64,000 bases of DNA. It comes from an uncultured Bacteroidales bacterium (lineage in GTDB: Bacteria > Bacteroidota > Bacteroidia > Bacteroidales > P3). Below the pieces are notes generated by a model. It saw only the letters and a program-made list of their open reading frames with translations. It made no database searches and had not been told where the DNA came from. This document shows, piece after piece, positions 61,563 through 64,000 of this stretch. The first letter of the stretch is position 1. Each line of letters opens with the position of its first letter. The translations under genes and the position numbers were made by a program. The DNA is taken from the NCBI GenBank assembly GCA_900316515.1, contig ONDE01000004.1, positions 57,667 to 121,666 on the forward strand. The letters are read 5' to 3'.

Positions 61563-62963
61563 CTATCTGGCCACCACGAGGTGTTTGGCGGTTTTGCCCT
61601 GCGGGGTTTCGATGGTCATCATATACTGTCCGGCGGGCCAGCCGCGGAGGTCGATGGTATGTGAGCTGTAGCCTGCTGGTTCGCTGTAGACGAGTAAGCC
61701 TCGGGCGTTATAGACCTCGATGTGGCGCAGGCCGAGCTCGGAGGTCACCATCACCTGGTCGGCGGCGGGGTTGGGCATTAGGTGGGTGAAGCGGTCGAGG
61801 ATAGAGGGTTCCTGGGCTATGCCCTGCGGCGGGTCGCTGTGTGGGAAGGTGAAGTTGACCCAGCCTGTCCATGCTGTCTCAATCTTTGAGGTGTCGCAGT
61901 AGGCGCGTATGCGGGCATAGTAGGTGTACGTGGAGTCGAGGCCGCAGAGGTGCAGCATGTTGTTGCCCGTGACGGTGGTGGTCACGGCATGGTTGTAGCC
62001 CTGCTCAATAGAGTAATACTGCACCTCGCAGTAGGTGTAGTGGTAGAAGTCGTCCCAAGTGAAGAAGACACAGCCGCTGCCTGTGTCGAGCACTGTGGCC
62101 TGAAAGTTATGCACGGGGTCGCACATAAATGAAGGCGGCATTGTGGTGTCTATCTGTATCAATGGATAGACAAGGACAAATTGACGAACATTCGTTCTTG
62201 ACCAAGAGTAGTTGCCGCCAGGATTGGCATCAAAACCATTATCTGTGCAAAATATATAGTCAAAATAGGGGAAAAAGCAGATGCCAAAGGCTTCTGATGC
62301 AGGGAAAGTGTCGAGTTCGGAACAAGGGGTGTGTCCATAAGGGAAAAGCCTTACACACACAGGGTTCATTAGAACGGGATTGTGGTATTGGCTATAGTTG
62401 TTGGAACTCCAGCCGATATAAAATGAATCGACTACGGATATACCACTGTCAAAATAGCACTCGTACAAATCAAGATAGTTTTCACGTGGGTCGTAATAAC
62501 AGCAAGAATCGTTGTTCCCCGTATTTCCCTGGTAGTTGCTAGTGACGTTAAGGCATCTGTGTGGTGTGCTGTCAGAAAAATGAATTTCCGACCTGTCCAT
62601 GTAGACAGGCCCTTCTACACCGGCATCGAACAGATAAAGATACTCGGGCAGAGGGTTTGGCGAGTTCGGATATGGAGTGTACCAGAAACAGCCTGCAATG
62701 CCAACAATATTAAGTGGTGTCGTGGTGGAATATGGAATGGCTGTCACTGCTGTATTCCAACCACCAACTTGAGTGGGCTGGGTGATATATGTTCTCAATC
62801 TAAGGCTTAGCATATAATCAAAATCCCACCAATTGTAGAATCCGATTTCCGACTTGTTGTACACGGTGTCGTTGGTGCGGTGGTAGTATTCGCTGCCGTA
62901 CTGGGCCTGAGTGCCAACTGCAACAGCAAGTAAAGCCGCCAAAATGATAAACTTTGTTTTCAT
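61563..62963 (-). CDS. T9SS type A sorting-domain protein, 466 aa
   Basis: The signal peptide MKTKFIILAALLAVAVGTQA is best placed with the start at 62963, the second Met of the frame; the longer frame starts at 62975. The N-terminal 300 residues are a beta-rich domain with many Tyr, Asn and Cys residues (YYDPRENYLDLYECYF, VCVRLFPYGHTPCSEL). A fibronectin type III-like segment follows near 300-385 (FMCDPVHNFQATVLDTGSG, YTYYARIRAYCDTSKIETAW). The last 70 residues are the T9SS sorting domain (LMPNPAADQVMV, IEVYNARGLLVYSE, GQYMMTIETPQGKTAKHLVV). It should be secreted and attached to the cell surface. No enzyme motif is visible. Confidence 0.87.
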   Translation of the reverse strand: MKTKFIILAALLAVAVGTQAQYGSEYYHRTNDTVYNKSEIGFYNWWDFDYMLSLRLRTYITQPTQVGGWNTAVTAIPYSTTTPLNIVGIAGCFWYTPYPNSPNPLPEYLYLFDAGVEGPVYMDRSEIHFSDSTPHRCLNVTSNYQGNTGNNDSCCYYDPRENYLDLYECYFDSGISVVDSFYIGWSSNNYSQYHNPVLMNPVCVRLFPYGHTPCSELDTFPASEAFGICFFPYFDYIFCTDNGFDANPGGNYSWSRTNVRQFVLVYPLIQIDTTMPPSFMCDPVHNFQATVLDTGSGCVFFTWDDFYHYTYCEVQYYSIEQGYNHAVTTTVTGNNMLHLCGLDSTYTYYARIRAYCDTSKIETAWTGWVNFTFPHSDPPQGIAQEPSILDRFTHLMPNPAADQVMVTSELGLRHIEVYNARGLLVYSEPAGYSSHTIDLRGWPAGQYMMTIETPQGKTAKHLVVAR

Positions 62964-63368
62964 GTTTATTTGCATTTATTTGCAATTCTGATTTTTTTGA
63001 CTTGCGGGGTATGAGTTTCATTTACAAAAAGGTGTTGAAATGGAAACTCGTTGGAAGGTCCCAACAGCGCCGAATCTTCCGCCGGGGTAGGCGGCATCGC
63101 GTTTTTCGCCGCAGAACCACACGTCATCATCATATTTCATAATATGCTGCTTTACCGGATGGTTGAATAATATTTTTTGTCTATTGTAGACGATAATTAT
63201 AACGTCGGAGTTGTAATATTATTATATGGTATTGGAACTTTGTGTCTATGGCACCGTGGTACCCTACACGTGAGGCAGCGACACAGAGGTTCGCTTCCAG
63301 GCCGCACGGAGATAATTTTCATAGACAAGATGTGTGCCGCCCCTACGGGGCTGCCGCCTAATTCGTTA

Positions 63369-63577
63369 TTCTCCTGCTCGCCTGCGCTCGCGAGATTTCG
63401 TAGATCTTGTGGATTATTCGCCTGTGGCGTGGGGCGGTGGCCACAATTCGAGTAATTCGCTGTTCTCCTGCGGGGCGAAATATCATTCTCCTGCTCGCTG
63501 CGCTCGCGAAATCTCGTAGATCTTGTAGATTATGCGCCTGCGGCGTATGGCTGCCGCCCAATTCGAGTAATTCGCCT
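63369..63577. repeat. Imperfect 117-bp direct repeat, related to the 5.6 kb repeats
   Basis: Two copies begin TTCTCCTGCTCG at 63369 and 63486. Each contains a CGTAGATCTTGT core and ends ATTCGAGTAATTCGC. Inverted GCGCTCGCG-type short palindromes lie inside. The final 16-mer is the exact complement of 5803-5818. Confidence 0.75.
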
Positions 63578-63683
63578 AAAATTATAATTCGTTTAATTAT
63601 TCGCCAGATTTAATTTATTTCAGCGGTGCTATTCGCTGTAATATATTTATTTCTCAAGGTGCTCATGGGCATACCACATCACC

Positions 63684-63772
63684 GCCGTTAAAAAGAAGAA
63701 ATTCGCCTTTAAAAAAGAAAAAACAGTCGTTAAAAAAGGAAAAAAACGCCGTTAAAAAGAGGAAATTCGTCG
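63684..63772. repeat. Four units of a 21-22-bp A-rich tandem repeat
   Basis: The units start CCGTTAAAAAG, CCTTTAAAAAAG, CGTTAAAAAAGG and CCGTTAAAAAG. The period of 21-22 bp is two helical turns, so the A runs should be phased. Confidence 0.7.
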
Positions 63773-63931
63773 GTTGCAAGTCCGCTGTAAACCAGCCGTT
63801 AGCGGAGACCATGTCTTACTCAACACCTACTCATCGACTTGTCAACGCCTTGTCAAAAACTACTCGAGTAGGCAATAATATGTCGAAGACATCGTTATAA
63901 TAGGTGAATGACAACTAAAAAGTAGCGAATC

Positions 63932-64000
63932 ATGGCAAGACAGATGGCAGGATACATGGGGCCGTTCAGCGGAACGCTCGGCACGGCAATAGGTTACATG
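63932..64000 (+). CDS. N-terminus of a DUF6266-type protein (cut by the window edge)
   Basis: The 23 visible residues begin MARQMAGYMGPF and end GTAIGYM. The GPFSGTLGTAIGY pattern is the typical start of DUF6266 proteins of Bacteroidetes, where a G-x-F-x-G-K/T-x-G-x-x-x-G motif precedes a beta-rich protein of about 200 aa. Function is unknown. No clear -7 element was found in the 200 bp upstream. Confidence 0.6.
   Translation, partial: MARQMAGYMGPFSGTLGTAIGYM

Larger units (their letters stand above)
62964..63931. other. 968-bp repeat-rich intergenic region
   Basis: No convincing gene is present; several open frames exist, but they cross repeats in different frames and show no coding bias. 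The region contains an imperfect 117-bp direct repeat (63369-63577), a 21-22-bp A-rich tandem repeat (63684-63772), a CTACTCGAGTAG palindrome (63860-63871) and ATGTC/GACAT (63880-63892), then the DUF6266 start. Confidence 0.75.

Noticed and set aside
63200..63620. Short open frames of 60-92 aa between the T9SS gene and the DUF6266 gene
   Set aside because: They run through the 117-bp repeat in different frames, are Arg/Ser/Cys-rich, and have no start context.

Overview
The window looks like a chromosome segment of a Bacteroidales bacterium. The evidence is: (i) at least a dozen intergenic copies of the Bacteroidetes -7 promoter element TAnnTTTG (mostly TATCTTTG); (ii) two proteins ending in type IX secretion (T9SS) sorting domains; (iii) Bacteroidetes-style genes, including Rho with a long disordered insert, a fused FNR-type/GltD-like oxidoreductase, DUF2490, DUF6266, four-helix-bundle proteins and BspA-like LRRs; (iv) few recognisable Shine-Dalgarno sequences. 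Base composition is moderately GC-rich. I cannot name the genus. No IS element, prophage, CRISPR array or rRNA operon was seen.

Layout. 1-2.75 kb: an incomplete gene, an unknown protein, a metallophosphoesterase, a 555-bp gap holding an array of related hairpins, and a DEDDh exonuclease. 2.9-8 kb: dnaX (split by one in-frame TAG), dapF and ligA on the + strand. 8-12.8 kb (- strand): a PPDK-like protein, a TPR lipoprotein, def, a four-helix-bundle protein, ruvX and tRNA-Ile2(CAU). 12.9-24.5 kb: ilvE, gcvH(-), rho, gyrA, a TPR protein, and a TonB-type receptor overlapping an M16-like protein without its zinc motif. 24.4-35.7 kb (- strand): membrane protein, pyrI-pyrB, TPR lipoprotein, dus, cvpA, PAP2, obgE, FISUMP-like lipoprotein, gltA-type fusion, four-helix-bundle protein and M20 peptidase. 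36.1-44.6 kb: a surface locus with an 85-aa small protein, a FISUMP-type lipoprotein and a 2178-aa multidomain T9SS protein. 44.7-49.4 kb: carbamate kinase, ornithine carbamoyltransferase, an AspT/YidE-like transporter and a coupled outer-membrane protein. 49.4-61.4 kb: valS(-), galE(+), then a - strand run of FKBP, DUF2490, Cthe_2159-like beta-helix lipoprotein, DUF4956 membrane protein, VTC polyphosphate-polymerase-like protein, small exported protein, btuF-like, fabG and gapA. 61.5-64 kb: a T9SS protein, a repeat-rich gap, and the start of a DUF6266 gene.

Most of the window is housekeeping. The unusual content lies between and at the edges of genes. (1) Many spacers consist of short tandem units with a locked period (7, 8, 9 or 11 nt), often as two complementary arms, and they run into gene ends and occasionally into coding sequence. 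(2) There is a hairpin array with a shared GCA/TGC apical core but different, compensated stems (1819-2053). (3) dnaX carries one in-frame TAG exactly at the gamma/tau domain boundary. (4) Two nearly identical palindromic 32-mers sit in frame inside one enzyme gene. (5) The VTC-DUF4956-beta-helix-DUF2490 cluster is a plausible envelope polyanion system.
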